NCBI GenBank assembly: GCA_003154775.1
Contig: PMES01000054.1
Coordinates: 1-64,000, forward strand
Reading direction: 5' to 3'
Source of the DNA: Acidobacteriota bacterium
GTDB lineage: Bacteria; Acidobacteriota; Terriglobia; Acidiferrales; UBA7541
Length of the DNA: 64,000 nucleotides
The number at the start of each line of letters is the position of its first letter. Position 1 is the stretch's first letter. Positions 45,401 to 53,727 of the stretch are shown one piece after another. The notes beneath the pieces were generated by a model, which saw only the letters and a program-made list of their open reading frames with translations, was not told where the DNA came from and did not search any database. The translations under genes were made by a program, and so were the position numbers.

Positions 45401-46086
45401 CGCGCCTGGAAAAACACGTCCGGGTTCTGCGCCGTCCCGCGCAGCATCGGATGATCCGGCGACATGGCCCGTTCGCGATGCTGGCGCACGAACTTGTCAT
45501 CGATCAGCGCCCGCAGATCGTCATCGCTCAGGGGTTCGATCATGTTCACTTCATGTGAGGTCCGGAATCCGTCGAAAAAGTGTAAGAAAGGAACGCGCGA
45601 CTCCAGCGCAGCGGCCTGCGCGATACAGGCAAAATCACTTGCCTCCTGCACTGAATTCGACGCCAGCAAAGCAAAACCCGTGGTGCGCGTGGCCATCACG
45701 TCGCTGTGGTCACCAAAAATGGACAGGGCGTGCGTCGCCACCGTCCTCGCCGCCACATGAATCACCGCCGCGGTCAACTCCCCTGCGATCTTGAACATAT
45801 TGGGGATCATCAATAGCAAGCCCTGCGATGCTGTAAACGTGGTCCCCAATGCGCCGGCCTGCAGTGCGCCATGTAAGGCGCCTGCCGCGCCTCCTTCGCT
45901 TTGCATTTCAATCACATCCGGGATGGCGCCCCAAATGTTGGGCTTCTTTTCAGAGTTCCACTGGTCGGACCACTCCCCCATGGGGGACGACGGCGTGATC
46001 GGGTAGATCGCGATCACCTCATTGATTCGGTAGGCGACGGCGGCGGCGGCCTCGTTGCCGTCGACGATAGACATTTTGCGGGTCAT
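42463..46086 (-). CDS. nifJ: pyruvate:ferredoxin (flavodoxin) oxidoreductase
   Basis: 1207 residues in a single fused chain, from the ATG at 46086 (GGAG upstream). Converts pyruvate and CoA to acetyl-CoA and CO2, reducing ferredoxin. The N-terminal domain has AIYPITPSSPMGE; the central ferredoxin domain has CIQCGKCVLVCPHA and CTGCKLCVEVCPAK for two 4Fe-4S clusters; CAGCGETPY belongs to the proximal cluster. GDGWAYDIGFGGLDHVL and TEVYSNTGGQMSKATP form the thiamine pyrophosphate site. It is translationally coupled to the DHOD-like gene. A CRP/FNR-type palindrome lies 123-138 bp upstream. PFOR is usually oxygen-labile, implying anaerobic or microaerobic periods. Confidence 0.95.
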   Translation of the reverse strand: MTRKMSIVDGNEAAAAVAYRINEVIAIYPITPSSPMGEWSDQWNSEKKPNIWGAIPDVIEMQSEGGAAGALHGALQAGALGTTFTASQGLLLMIPNMFKIAGELTAAVIHVAARTVATHALSIFGDHSDVMATRTTGFALLASNSVQEASDFACIAQAAALESRVPFLHFFDGFRTSHEVNMIEPLSDDDLRALIDDKFVRQHRERAMSPDHPMLRGTAQNPDVFFQAREACNPYYRACPPIVQDVMDRFGKRIGRKYNLFDYYGPADAERVVILMGSGAGAAEEAVDALRKSGEKVGLLKVRLYRPFAASAFLNAIPASTKAIAVLDRTKEPGSLGEPLYQDVLTTYAERYATKPGAGIPRIIGGRYGLSSKEFTPSMVKAVFDELKKAEPKNHFTVGIQDDVTHTSLNYDPDYSTEDPRTVRALFYGLGSDGTVGANKNSIKIIGKGTNNYAQGYFVYDSKKAGAVTVSHLRFGPDPIRSTYLITKANFVACHQFQFMDRIDVLAAAEPGAVFLLNTPFGPDEIWDHIPRQAQETIIKKKLRFFVIDGYTVARTAGMGSRINTIMQTCFFAISGVLPREEAITAIKKAISDTYGKRGEAVVQKNYAAVDAALAHMHEVKVPGKVTALFDMLPAVSPQAPKFVRDVLGTIVTGNGDSLPVSAMPIDGTFPTGTAMWEKRNIAQEIPVWDEALCIQCGKCVLVCPHAVIRAKVYDSSLLKNAPESFKSSKPRWREFETLKYTLQVAPEDCTGCKLCVEVCPAKSKSEVKHKAINMEDQAPLRKPESVNWEFFLSLPEIDRNKLSHTQVKDSQLLEPLFEFSGACAGCGETPYIKLLTQLFGDRLLIANATGCSSIYGGNLPTTPYTLNKEGRGPTWSNSLFEDNAEFGLGMRLAVDQQNVYARELLKRLSSPLGEVLVKGLLEADQTKELGVQEQRKRVVELKKKLQALNTPEAQALLPVADCLVRKSVWLLGGDGWAYDIGFGGLDHVLGSGRNVNVLVLDTEVYSNTGGQMSKATPRGAVAKFAMGGKRTAKKDLAMEAVSYGYVYVARVALGSSDTHTVKAFTEAEAHDGPSLIIAYSHCIAHGYDMSMGLDQQKKAVLSGYWPLMRYNPALRLEGKNPFLLDSKAPSIPLKQYAYQEARYTMLVRSDPEAARELLKLAQDDVERQWRVYANRAAMAGRSESPHIAPEEPESTPEPVKKGGEEE

Positions 46087-46208
46087 TGGTTTCTCCGGGG
46101 CAATCAAAAAAGGTCTCAAGAAAATGGTAGGCTGCGCCGCAGGCGAAATCAATGGAAACTACGATGAAATAAGGGCAAGGACGACTTGCGCAGTCGCACA
46201 TCGCGTTT

Positions 46209-46224
46209 TGTGACGCACGTCACT
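46209..46224. promoter_or_regulatory. CRP/FNR-family operator candidate upstream of nifJ
   Basis: TGTGA-CGCACG-TCACT matches the TGTGA-N6-TCACA consensus of CRP-type regulators (also close to HcpR-type TTGTGA-N6-TCACAA) at 9 of 10 positions. It lies 123-138 bp before the nifJ ATG, between nifJ and the 3' end of czcA. No cognate regulator is in the window. Confidence 0.5.
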
Positions 46225-46241
46225 GCATGCTGTCCAATTTC

Positions 46242-49200
46242 TCAGGCCGTTTCTTCCCATTCCGTGTCACTCAGCGGCAGCATGTCCGTGTCTCGCGCCA
46301 CCCAAACGTACATCGTCGGCAACAAATAGATGCTGATGAATAATGCAGCAAACAATCCGCCCACGATCACGATCGCAAAAGGCCTTTGCGAATCCGAGCC
46401 AATCCCGCGCGAAAGTGCTGCCGGTAATAGACCCAGCATCGCCACCAGCATCGTCATCATGATCGGACGCAACCTCAGGATTGCCCCCTCCACGGCCGCG
46501 TCTTCGATCGAGTACCCTTGCGCGCGCAGTTGATTGATGTACTCGATCATGATCACGCCCACCTCTACGGAAACTCCAAACAGCGCCAGGAACCCTACGC
46601 CGCTCGACACGCTGAAGTGCGTGCCCGTAATCAGCAGCGCCAGAATCCCGCCGAGTGGCGCCATGGACACGTTCGCCAGCGTCAGCGCCGCCCACTTCGC
46701 CGACTTAAACATCGTAAACAGAATGATGTAGATAACCAGGATCGTGATCGGCAGCACAATCAGCAACCGCCGCTGCGAGCGCTTCTGGCTCTCATACTCC
46801 CCCGCCCAATCCAGGTGATACCCTGTGGGGAGTTTTACCTGCTTTTCGACCTTGGCCATCGCCTCTTCCACGGCACCGCCCAGGTCTCGCCCGCGAACGC
46901 TGTATTTGATCGCGATGTAGCGGGAATTTGCTTCCCGGTAAATTTCCGAAGCTCCATCCTCAACCCGCGTATTGGTAAGTTGCGCCAGGCTGACGCGTTC
47001 TCCCGATGGCGCCACGATGCGGATGTTTTCGATGGCCTCACGCGTGTCCCGGTAGGGAGCCTGGTACCTCACCACCAGGTCGTAACGTTTTTCTCCTTCC
47101 AGCACCTGGCTCACGGCTTTGCCCCCGATGGCCGTCTCCACCGCATCCTGTACGTCCGTCACGTTGAGTCCGTACCGCGACGCCTTCTGCCGGTCAACGC
47201 TGAGGTCCAAATTGGGCTGCCCCAGCACACGGAATAGCCCCAAATCCTCAATTCCGGCCACGCCGCGCATTACGTCCACCACCTCATCGCCCTTTTGCTC
47301 CAGCACTTTCAGATCATCGCCATACATCTTCACGGCCAATTCGCCCTTGACCCCGCTGACCGCCTCTTCCATGTTGTCTGAGATTGGCTGCGAGAAATTC
47401 CACAGGACCCCGGGTATCTGGCTTAGTTCCTTGTCCATCGCCGAAATGAGCGCGTCTTTGTCTTCCCGGAAGACGGGCCGCCACTGGTCCTTCCTCTTCA
47501 GATCCACAAAGTATTCTGTATTAAAGAAGCCGGTTGTGTCCGTTCCGTCGTCCGGACGCCCCACCTGGGACACGACCTGCTTCACTTCGGGAAATGCCGC
47601 CAGGATCAGCCGCGCCTGATTCATGATGCGTGTGCCTTCGGTCGGTCCCGTGCTTGGCGCCAGCGTACCGCGGGCCCAGATCGCTCCTTCGTCCAGGTGC
47701 GGCAGAAACTCTGACCCCACGATCCCGCTGAACAACAGAATAAACGTCGCCGCAATGCACGCGCTGGCTGCCGTCAACGTGAGCTTGCGATGCGCCAGTG
47801 CCCATCTCACGCTTGACCGGTACCTCTTCCTCAGGAACTCCATCACCGGGTTGTGCCACTCCGTAATTCCATGCCGGAAAACCATCTTTGCAAGCACGGG
47901 CGCAATCGCGATCGAGAAGATCAGGGCTCCCAGCAGTGCGAACGAAACTGTCCACGCCATCGGACGAAACAGCCGTCCTTCCACGCTCTGCAAAGTGAAG
48001 ATCGGCATGTATGCCGTGATGATGATCGCCCGCGCAAAGAATACCGGCCGCAGCACTTCGTGTACCGCGCCCCGGATTCTCTCGAATGGTGTCTTTGCTG
48101 CGTTCGCGGCCAGGTTATAGTGGCGCACGATGTTTTCGATCACCACCACCGACCCGTCCACCACCATCCCGAAATCCAGGGCCCCCAGCGAAAGCAGGTT
48201 TGCGGGGATCTTGTTCAGGTCCAGACAGATGGACGCGAAAAGGAGCGAGAACGGAATGGTCAGCGCCACAATCAGCGCGCCGCGCACATTTCCCAGGAAG
48301 AAAAACAGGATGATGGATACCAGCAGCACTCCCGCGGTCAGGTTGTGCAGCACGGTGTGCGTCGTGTAGTGCACCAGGTCGCTGCGATCCAGGAACGGAA
48401 CGATCTGCACGCCCGGCGGCAATATCCGCTCGTTCAGCTCCTTCACCTTGGCATGGATATCCTCAATCGTGGTATCCGCGTTCGCCCCTTTCCGCAGCAA
48501 CACGATTCCTTCCACCACGTCTTCGTTATCGATGATCTTCCCGTCATCCCGGCGCAGCGCCTTTCCGATCTGCCCCAGCCGTATGCGTGGCCCCTGGGTC
48601 ACCGTTGCGATGTCCCTCACGTGCAAGGCCACGCCATTCTGGGCTTTCAGGACGGTACCCTCGATGTCCTGCAAGTTCGCGATTAACCCGACCGCGCGCA
48701 CATTTATTTGCTGTAATCCGGACTCGATGAAGCTCCCGCCCGCGTTCACGTTGTTGTTGGCAAGCTGCTGTTCCACCTGCCCGATGGTCAGCCCGTACGC
48801 CACCAGCTTGCTCGGGTCCACGCGCACCTGATACTCCCGCGTCGTTCCTCCAAAGCTCACCACATCCACCACGTCCGGCACGGACTTGAACTGCTTCTCC
48901 AGCGTCCAGTCCTCCAGCGACTTCAATTCCATCAGGTCATACTTGGGGTTCGTGCTCTTGAGCGTGTACCAATAGATTTGTCCCACCGGACTGTAATCGG
49001 TCCCCATCTGCGGTTGCAGTCCCGCCGGCAGGGTAACCATGGACAGCCTCTCGAGCACTTTCTGCCGGTTCCAATCGTTGTCCGAGGAGTCGTCGAAGAT
49101 GAGCATGAGGCTGGAGAGCCCGAAAAGAGACACGGAGCGAAGGTGGGCCAGATGCGGCAGACCGTTCATCTGGATTTCAATGGGGATGGTGACCTGCTGT

Positions 49201-49406
49201 TCTACTTCTTCCGCGGCTCGCCCCGGCCATTGCGTGATCACCTGCACATAGTTGTTCGCGACGTCCGGATAGGCCTCCACCGGCAGATTGTGGAAAGACA
49301 CCGCGCCCCACACCAGCAGCAGCAGCGTCAACGCCAACACCATGAAGCGATTCGTCAGCGCGAAGTCCACCAGCCCTGAAATCAGCGAGCTTTTTTTCGA
49401 GTCCAT
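46242..49406 (-). CDS. czcA: heavy-metal efflux RND transporter (CzcA/CusA type)
   Basis: 1054 residues from the ATG at 49406; the longer frame to 49577 overlaps the adaptor gene. It has twelve membrane segments and two large periplasmic loops. The fourth helix motif DFGMVVDGSVVVIEN holds the D-D-E proton-relay pattern of HME-RND pumps, pointing to divalent cations (Zn, Co, Ni, Cd) rather than the monovalent CusA type. It is the inner-membrane pump of the CzcCBA tripartite complex, 11 bp after the adaptor gene. Confidence 0.93.
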   Translation of the reverse strand: MDSKKSSLISGLVDFALTNRFMVLALTLLLLVWGAVSFHNLPVEAYPDVANNYVQVITQWPGRAAEEVEQQVTIPIEIQMNGLPHLAHLRSVSLFGLSSLMLIFDDSSDNDWNRQKVLERLSMVTLPAGLQPQMGTDYSPVGQIYWYTLKSTNPKYDLMELKSLEDWTLEKQFKSVPDVVDVVSFGGTTREYQVRVDPSKLVAYGLTIGQVEQQLANNNVNAGGSFIESGLQQINVRAVGLIANLQDIEGTVLKAQNGVALHVRDIATVTQGPRIRLGQIGKALRRDDGKIIDNEDVVEGIVLLRKGANADTTIEDIHAKVKELNERILPPGVQIVPFLDRSDLVHYTTHTVLHNLTAGVLLVSIILFFFLGNVRGALIVALTIPFSLLFASICLDLNKIPANLLSLGALDFGMVVDGSVVVIENIVRHYNLAANAAKTPFERIRGAVHEVLRPVFFARAIIITAYMPIFTLQSVEGRLFRPMAWTVSFALLGALIFSIAIAPVLAKMVFRHGITEWHNPVMEFLRKRYRSSVRWALAHRKLTLTAASACIAATFILLFSGIVGSEFLPHLDEGAIWARGTLAPSTGPTEGTRIMNQARLILAAFPEVKQVVSQVGRPDDGTDTTGFFNTEYFVDLKRKDQWRPVFREDKDALISAMDKELSQIPGVLWNFSQPISDNMEEAVSGVKGELAVKMYGDDLKVLEQKGDEVVDVMRGVAGIEDLGLFRVLGQPNLDLSVDRQKASRYGLNVTDVQDAVETAIGGKAVSQVLEGEKRYDLVVRYQAPYRDTREAIENIRIVAPSGERVSLAQLTNTRVEDGASEIYREANSRYIAIKYSVRGRDLGGAVEEAMAKVEKQVKLPTGYHLDWAGEYESQKRSQRRLLIVLPITILVIYIILFTMFKSAKWAALTLANVSMAPLGGILALLITGTHFSVSSGVGFLALFGVSVEVGVIMIEYINQLRAQGYSIEDAAVEGAILRLRPIMMTMLVAMLGLLPAALSRGIGSDSQRPFAIVIVGGLFAALFISIYLLPTMYVWVARDTDMLPLSDTEWEETA

Positions 49407-49417
49407 GGGTTTCCGCT

Positions 49418-50551
49418 CTATTGCTCCGCCGTGTTCTGCAACACCAGCGCGTTCGTCACCACTTGCTGTCCCGGCTCTATTCCCGTGCGAATCTCCTGCA
49501 TTTTGTCGGGAAGGCTCACACCGGCCTTCACTTCCACACGCCGGAATTTCTTCTCTCCCGCCGGCACATATACCCAATCGCGATCATGCAAATGCAGAAT
49601 GGCATCGGCTGGCACCGCGGCCCGCTTCTCCTTCTTCTGTCCGCGAAAGGTAGCGCTCACAAACATCCCCACCCGCATCAGCAATTGCGGATTGGCCACT
49701 TCCACCCTTACTTTCGCGGTGCGTATGTTCGGATCCAGAATCGGCCCGATGTTGCTGATCCTTCCGTTCAGTGTTTTGTCGGGGTACGCATTCAGCCGGA
49801 GTTCCGCCGTCTCTCCCACATGCACGTTTGCCAGATCGTTCTCATACACATCGCAGAGGATCCACACCCGCGACAAATCCGAAATCGTAAACGGATTGCT
49901 CCCCGCCAGTCCTTGCACCCCCGAAGCGTTGGTTACTTGCTGGTCTGTGATCACCCCGGTTGTCGGCGCCTTGATGTCCACCACTCCGCTGGGGTGATCC
50001 TTTTCCACTCCCAGTACATGCAGGCGCTCCAGCGTAGTCTCCACGTCCACCTTGGCCTTCTCTTCCGCATCCTGCGCCACCTGAAAATCATTCAGAGAGA
50101 TGGCCCCTTTGTCGTACAGGATCTGGGCGCGTTCAAACTGTCTTCTGGCCAGCGCTTCGTCCGTGACTGCTTTGCGGTAATCCGAAAAAGCCGCGGCAAT
50201 ATCCGGGCTCTGCACCCGCAGCAGAATCTGCCCCTTCTGCACGGTGTCGCCGAGATGCGCGCGTATTTCCACCACGCGTCCTGACGCCAGCGAGATCACC
50301 GGCACAGTCCGGCTCACATCGGGAGTCACCACGCCCGTTACCGTCAGCGTCGGCGCCGCCTGATATTCCACCGCCGTGAATAAGGGGAACTGTTCGGCAT
50401 GCTCCACCTGCACAAGACTGGCATCCTGTTCCTTCTCCACTTTCGCCGGCGGCGGGGCACCGCCCTCCGTCTCTTTCTTATCGCCGCAACCCATCAGCAT
50501 CACTGACAGGCAGGCAGCGCATGTCAGTGGCACACCAAGCCTGCGCATCAT
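49418..50551 (-). CDS. czcB: RND efflux periplasmic adaptor lipoprotein (CzcB type)
   Basis: 377 residues. The N-terminus has a lipobox ending LMGC at residue 22. A membrane-fusion hairpin follows, with RVVEIRAHLGDTVQKGQILLRVQSPDI as the lipoyl half-motif and KAPTTGVITDQQV as the second. The beta-barrel domain has VWILCDVYENDLANVHVG. No obvious His-rich metal-binding tail is present. The start overlaps the czcC stop by four bases. Confidence 0.92.
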   Translation of the reverse strand: MMRRLGVPLTCAACLSVMLMGCGDKKETEGGAPPPAKVEKEQDASLVQVEHAEQFPLFTAVEYQAAPTLTVTGVVTPDVSRTVPVISLASGRVVEIRAHLGDTVQKGQILLRVQSPDIAAAFSDYRKAVTDEALARRQFERAQILYDKGAISLNDFQVAQDAEEKAKVDVETTLERLHVLGVEKDHPSGVVDIKAPTTGVITDQQVTNASGVQGLAGSNPFTISDLSRVWILCDVYENDLANVHVGETAELRLNAYPDKTLNGRISNIGPILDPNIRTAKVRVEVANPQLLMRVGMFVSATFRGQKKEKRAAVPADAILHLHDRDWVYVPAGEKKFRRVEVKAGVSLPDKMQEIRTGIEPGQQVVTNALVLQNTAEQ

Positions 50552-51807
50552 TGGATGACCTCACGTCCCACGGCGAGATTCATCTGGCTCGCCGCCATCA
50601 GGTACGACCCGATCAGGTTCAGGTAGTTCAATTCGGTGTCGCGGTACTCTTTTTGCGCGTCCAGAAAATCCAGCAAAGACGCACCTCCGTGTTGATAGGC
50701 AAAGGACACCGTATCCCGCACCCGCTCTGCTTGCGTCAGATACATGTCCTTGTACGGCTTCAACAGCACGATGGTGCTGTTCACCGTCGCATACGCCGAG
50801 TCCACATCGCTGTACACCTGGGCTCGGGCGGCATCGGCAACGCGCCGGTTGCGGTCGATGTCAATCTGTGTGCGCAGCTTTTCTCCCTGGTTGCGGTCGA
50901 AAATCCGCAGTGGCACGCTCACATTGAATCCGATGTACTGGTCGATGGGTGGATTTCTCCCCACATCAAATCCAATCGTTGGATCCGTCGATCCATTGGC
51001 CATCGCCAGGCGGTGATCCGTCTCCGCTTTGTCGATCCCGCGAAGCGCTGCCTTCAAGTCGGGCCGTGATTCCATCGCGAACCGCCGGTACTCGTCTGGC
51101 GACGCAAGTTGCTCCGCAAACTCGTACGGACCCGCCACATCGAACTGATCCAGTGGAGTCTGCTCGTTCAGCAGCGCCAGCAATTGAATCTTTGCCGTTC
51201 GCAAATTTACATCGGCTGTCTGCAAATCCGCCAGGTACTGTATGCGCTGAAGCTCCAGCCGGTCGAGGTCCATTTGCGCGATACTTCCTGCCTTGTATCG
51301 TTCCCGGTTCACTTCCAGAACTTTGTCGTAGTAGGTCAGATTTTCCTTTGCGAGCGCCAAAACCGCCTTTCCCTGCAGCGCCTGCACAAACGCCATACGT
51401 AGTGTGAACAGCAGCGTGCGTTCCAAATCCGCCTGCGTGTCTTCCGCAACCTCGGTCGCCCCCTTCGCGCTCTCCAAGCGAAGTTCCCGCTTATGTTGCC
51501 GCTCGTGCAAATAACTCGCCGCCGCCACCATCAGCAGTGATCCAAACGTGCTGTGCGGCGGGCCTCCATCAAATGGATTGATCTGATCGACGGTCAGCGC
51601 CAGATTCGGATTCGGCCGCAAATAGGCGGTGGTCTCCTGTGCGCGAGACTCATCTACACCCAACTTGCCGGCGCGCAGCGTCGGATTGTTGTTTTCAAAT
51701 CGCGCCTTCACCTCATCCCACGTCAGCGCATGTTGCGCTTGCGCGACACCACCGCTTCCCGCCGCCAATACCAGCACCAGGCAGACACCCCGAATAAGAC
51801 GCTGCAT
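50548..51807 (-). CDS. czcC: outer-membrane efflux channel (CzcC/TolC type)
   Basis: 419 residues with a signal peptide ending near AQA-QH. It contains the duplicated long-helix outer-membrane-factor domains (about 30-215 and 235-410), with LRPNPNLALTVDQINPFDG and the SLLDFLDAQKEYRDTELNYL segment typical of CzcC and CusC channels. It is the first gene of czcCBA, which is transcribed from a promoter between 51808 and 51977 where an inverted repeat is found. Confidence 0.92.
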   Translation of the reverse strand: MQRLIRGVCLVLVLAAGSGGVAQAQHALTWDEVKARFENNNPTLRAGKLGVDESRAQETTAYLRPNPNLALTVDQINPFDGGPPHSTFGSLLMVAAASYLHERQHKRELRLESAKGATEVAEDTQADLERTLLFTLRMAFVQALQGKAVLALAKENLTYYDKVLEVNRERYKAGSIAQMDLDRLELQRIQYLADLQTADVNLRTAKIQLLALLNEQTPLDQFDVAGPYEFAEQLASPDEYRRFAMESRPDLKAALRGIDKAETDHRLAMANGSTDPTIGFDVGRNPPIDQYIGFNVSVPLRIFDRNQGEKLRTQIDIDRNRRVADAARAQVYSDVDSAYATVNSTIVLLKPYKDMYLTQAERVRDTVSFAYQHGGASLLDFLDAQKEYRDTELNYLNLIGSYLMAASQMNLAVGREVIQ

Positions 51808-51922
51808 CGTTCTACCCTCACATCCTCAAACTTCACGGAAGACTCTGACCCCGGATTCCAGGTTTTTCTGTGGTTCGGCCAAACCTTGTGCCGCTCCTGC
51901 TTCCTTTTGGCACAGGATGAGC

Positions 51923-51949
51923 GGAACGATAGGGTTGCAATCGTTCCGA
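51923..51949. promoter_or_regulatory. inverted repeat upstream of czcCBA
   Basis: CGGAACGAT (51923-51931) and ATCGTTCCG (51941-51949) are perfect 9-bp inverted arms with a 9-bp spacer, 116-142 bp before the czcC start. It lacks a T-run on the minus strand, so an operator is favoured over a terminator for the upstream gene. No regulator gene is adjacent. Confidence 0.45.
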
Positions 51950-51977
51950 GTTTGTTACAAATGCGTGAAAAAATTAT

Positions 51978-52661
51978 TTAGGAATGAAAAACGGAAACAG
52001 GCGGCGAGCGCCCGGACTTCCCGGCCCGCACGCCCGGCAAATTCGCATTGTAATCGCCAACCAGTGAGAATTTTGACTTCTGCTCCAGACCCGTTCCAGA
52101 GTCATCGAGGACTTCAATTCCAAATGTGCTCCACGTGAATTGCAGCGCGGCACACTCTTCGGCCGGCTCCTGCGCCGCAACCAACCGTATTCCCTCATCA
52201 CTTTCGATGCTCGGGAATGCCCCCGGTTTGGCCAGCGTGAATTTCCCGTGCCCGTCGTTGAGCAGCACGGCAACAAAATGGGAGTCCATGGCCGTGGTCA
52301 CGACCAGGTCCATCGCATCATCGCCATTGACGTCCCGCGCCACTAGCTCCAGCCCGCCCTGCGGTCCGGTGATCCCGATCGCCGATTCTTCGCTCGCGCT
52401 CAGTTGCAGCCGGATGGAATATCGCGTCCCGCTCGCAGCGTCCCGCTCGACTTGCACCGTTGCCAGATCTGGCTTCTGGTCGCCGTCAAAATCCGCTATG
52501 GCAAATCGAGGTGAGAATCCGCTCGTTTCGCCAGAAGTCCCCTGCGCCGCTTCCGCCGCATTTCCGCCAAGCAACATTGCGAACACGCAGAGGCAAAGCG
52601 GGCTCAGGCTCACCCGCGCCACATTGGCAATCTTTCGTCTTGTGCAAATCCTTCGACTCAT
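51978..52661 (-). CDS. secreted FG-GAP/VCBS-repeat protein
   Basis: 227 residues from the ATG at 52661; a longer frame to 52715 is possible but runs before the signal peptide. The signal is about residues 17-38. Two calcium-binding FG-GAP/VCBS-type loops are clear: FAIADFDGDQKPDLATV and ARDVNGDDAMDLVVT, with a third weaker one at VLLNDGHGKFTLA. This is half or less of a typical seven-bladed integrin-like propeller. Function unknown. A CRP-type palindrome sits 84-99 bp upstream. Confidence 0.7.
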   Translation of the reverse strand: MSRRICTRRKIANVARVSLSPLCLCVFAMLLGGNAAEAAQGTSGETSGFSPRFAIADFDGDQKPDLATVQVERDAASGTRYSIRLQLSASEESAIGITGPQGGLELVARDVNGDDAMDLVVTTAMDSHFVAVLLNDGHGKFTLAKPGAFPSIESDEGIRLVAAQEPAEECAALQFTWSTFGIEVLDDSGTGLEQKSKFSLVGDYNANLPGVRAGKSGRSPPVSVFHS

Positions 52662-52744
52662 GAGCGCCTTAATTGTACCGCAAACTCTGCCGAATCTTAC
52701 GTCTAGACTACCCACGGTGTGTTCTCACCACGAATCCTGCGTAA

Positions 52745-52760
52745 TGTGATATATGTCACA
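52745..52760. promoter_or_regulatory. perfect CRP/FNR-family palindrome
   Basis: TGTGA-TATATG-TCACA matches the CRP consensus TGTGA-N6-TCACA at all 10 defined positions, and the flanks extend it to ATGTGA...TCACAA, also close to the HcpR consensus. It is in the 384-bp divergent gap 52662-53045, 84 bp before the VCBS gene and 286 bp before the first TPR gene. The rest of the gap has no convincing gene. Confidence 0.6.
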
Positions 52761-53045
52761 AGTTGATGTGATGCAGAATATGGCACCCCGTGCGCCCTAC
52801 ACTCTACCCTTTCTTCCGGCACACTTCGGCTTGGCCCTCTCATTTCACCACCGAGGCCGATTCCTGTGCGGCCTTTGCTTACTCAGACAAGCTATTGAAA
52901 ACACTATTGATAACCGGTAGCTTGGAGTGGAATACTGCAGCCGGACCGCGTCCATTTTGCATTTGCGCCAAGTTCATTGCCGGTGTCCTGGGGGACAATC
53001 TGAATCCCCTGCGGGAGGCCGAGCGGATGAAGGAGTAACCAGATT

Positions 53046-53690
53046 ATGGCAAACGACTCGGTGTCAATGGCAGCCTCTGCCGCGCCGGGCTGGACCCCAG
53101 GGCAGGTTGGTCTCCTCGCATCTGTCTGCCTGGTCCTGGGGTTGGCCGGAGGTTACTTTCTACCTGCCGGCAGGGCGGCGAATCCCGCACATCCCCCCGC
53201 CGTCGCCAGTGCTCCGAGCGCTCCCCATCCCTTGCCAACTATGGAGCAAATGAAAGCCCTGGCCGACGCCAAAGCCGCTCCGCTCCTTGAGAAGCTGAAG
53301 ACCACTCCCAACGATGCAGGCCTGCTCGCCCAGCTCGGCGCCATCTACAACTCCATGCATCAGTTCCAGGAAGCCGCTCAGTACTACGACAAGTCGCTCA
53401 AGCTCGATCCCAAAAACGTTCCCGTTCGCACCGAACTTGCCTCGTCTCTCTACTACAGCGGCGACGTTGATGGCGCGCTTGCGCAACTGGATCAGGCCCT
53501 CAAGTACGATCCCAAAGACACCAATTCCCTATTCAACATCGGTGTGATCCGCTGGAAGGGGAAGAAAGATGCGCCGGGAGCCATCGCCGCCTGGCAAGAG
53601 CTACTCAAGGTGCATCCCAACCTCGATCGCCGCCCCATCGTTGAGAGAATGATTGCCGAAGCCAGGATGGGTGGCACAGTAAAGAACTAG
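53046..53690 (+). CDS. membrane-anchored TPR protein
   Basis: 214 residues with one N-terminal transmembrane helix (about 20-40; LLASVCLVLGLAGGYFLPAG), a Pro/Ala linker, then about three TPR units from residue 75 (LLAQLGAIYNSMHQFQEAAQYYDKSLKLDP and repeats). AAGGAG precedes the ATG. The layout resembles the NrfG/CcmI-type TPR domains that hold apocytochromes during haem attachment, and the gene converges on the multihaem cytochrome cluster, so a cytochrome-maturation role is plausible but unproven. Confidence 0.8.
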   Translation: MANDSVSMAASAAPGWTPGQVGLLASVCLVLGLAGGYFLPAGRAANPAHPPAVASAPSAPHPLPTMEQMKALADAKAAPLLEKLKTTPNDAGLLAQLGAIYNSMHQFQEAAQYYDKSLKLDPKNVPVRTELASSLYYSGDVDGALAQLDQALKYDPKDTNSLFNIGVIRWKGKKDAPGAIAAWQELLKVHPNLDRRPIVERMIAEARMGGTVKN

Positions 53691-53727
53691 CTCGCATCAG
53701 CATTCTTAGCAGAAGGAGCCGCACATC

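Noticed and set aside
52790..53038. 82-codon frame before the first TPR gene
   Set aside because: No ribosome site, no recognisable motif, and it ends just before the TPR start, so it is probably untranslated leader.
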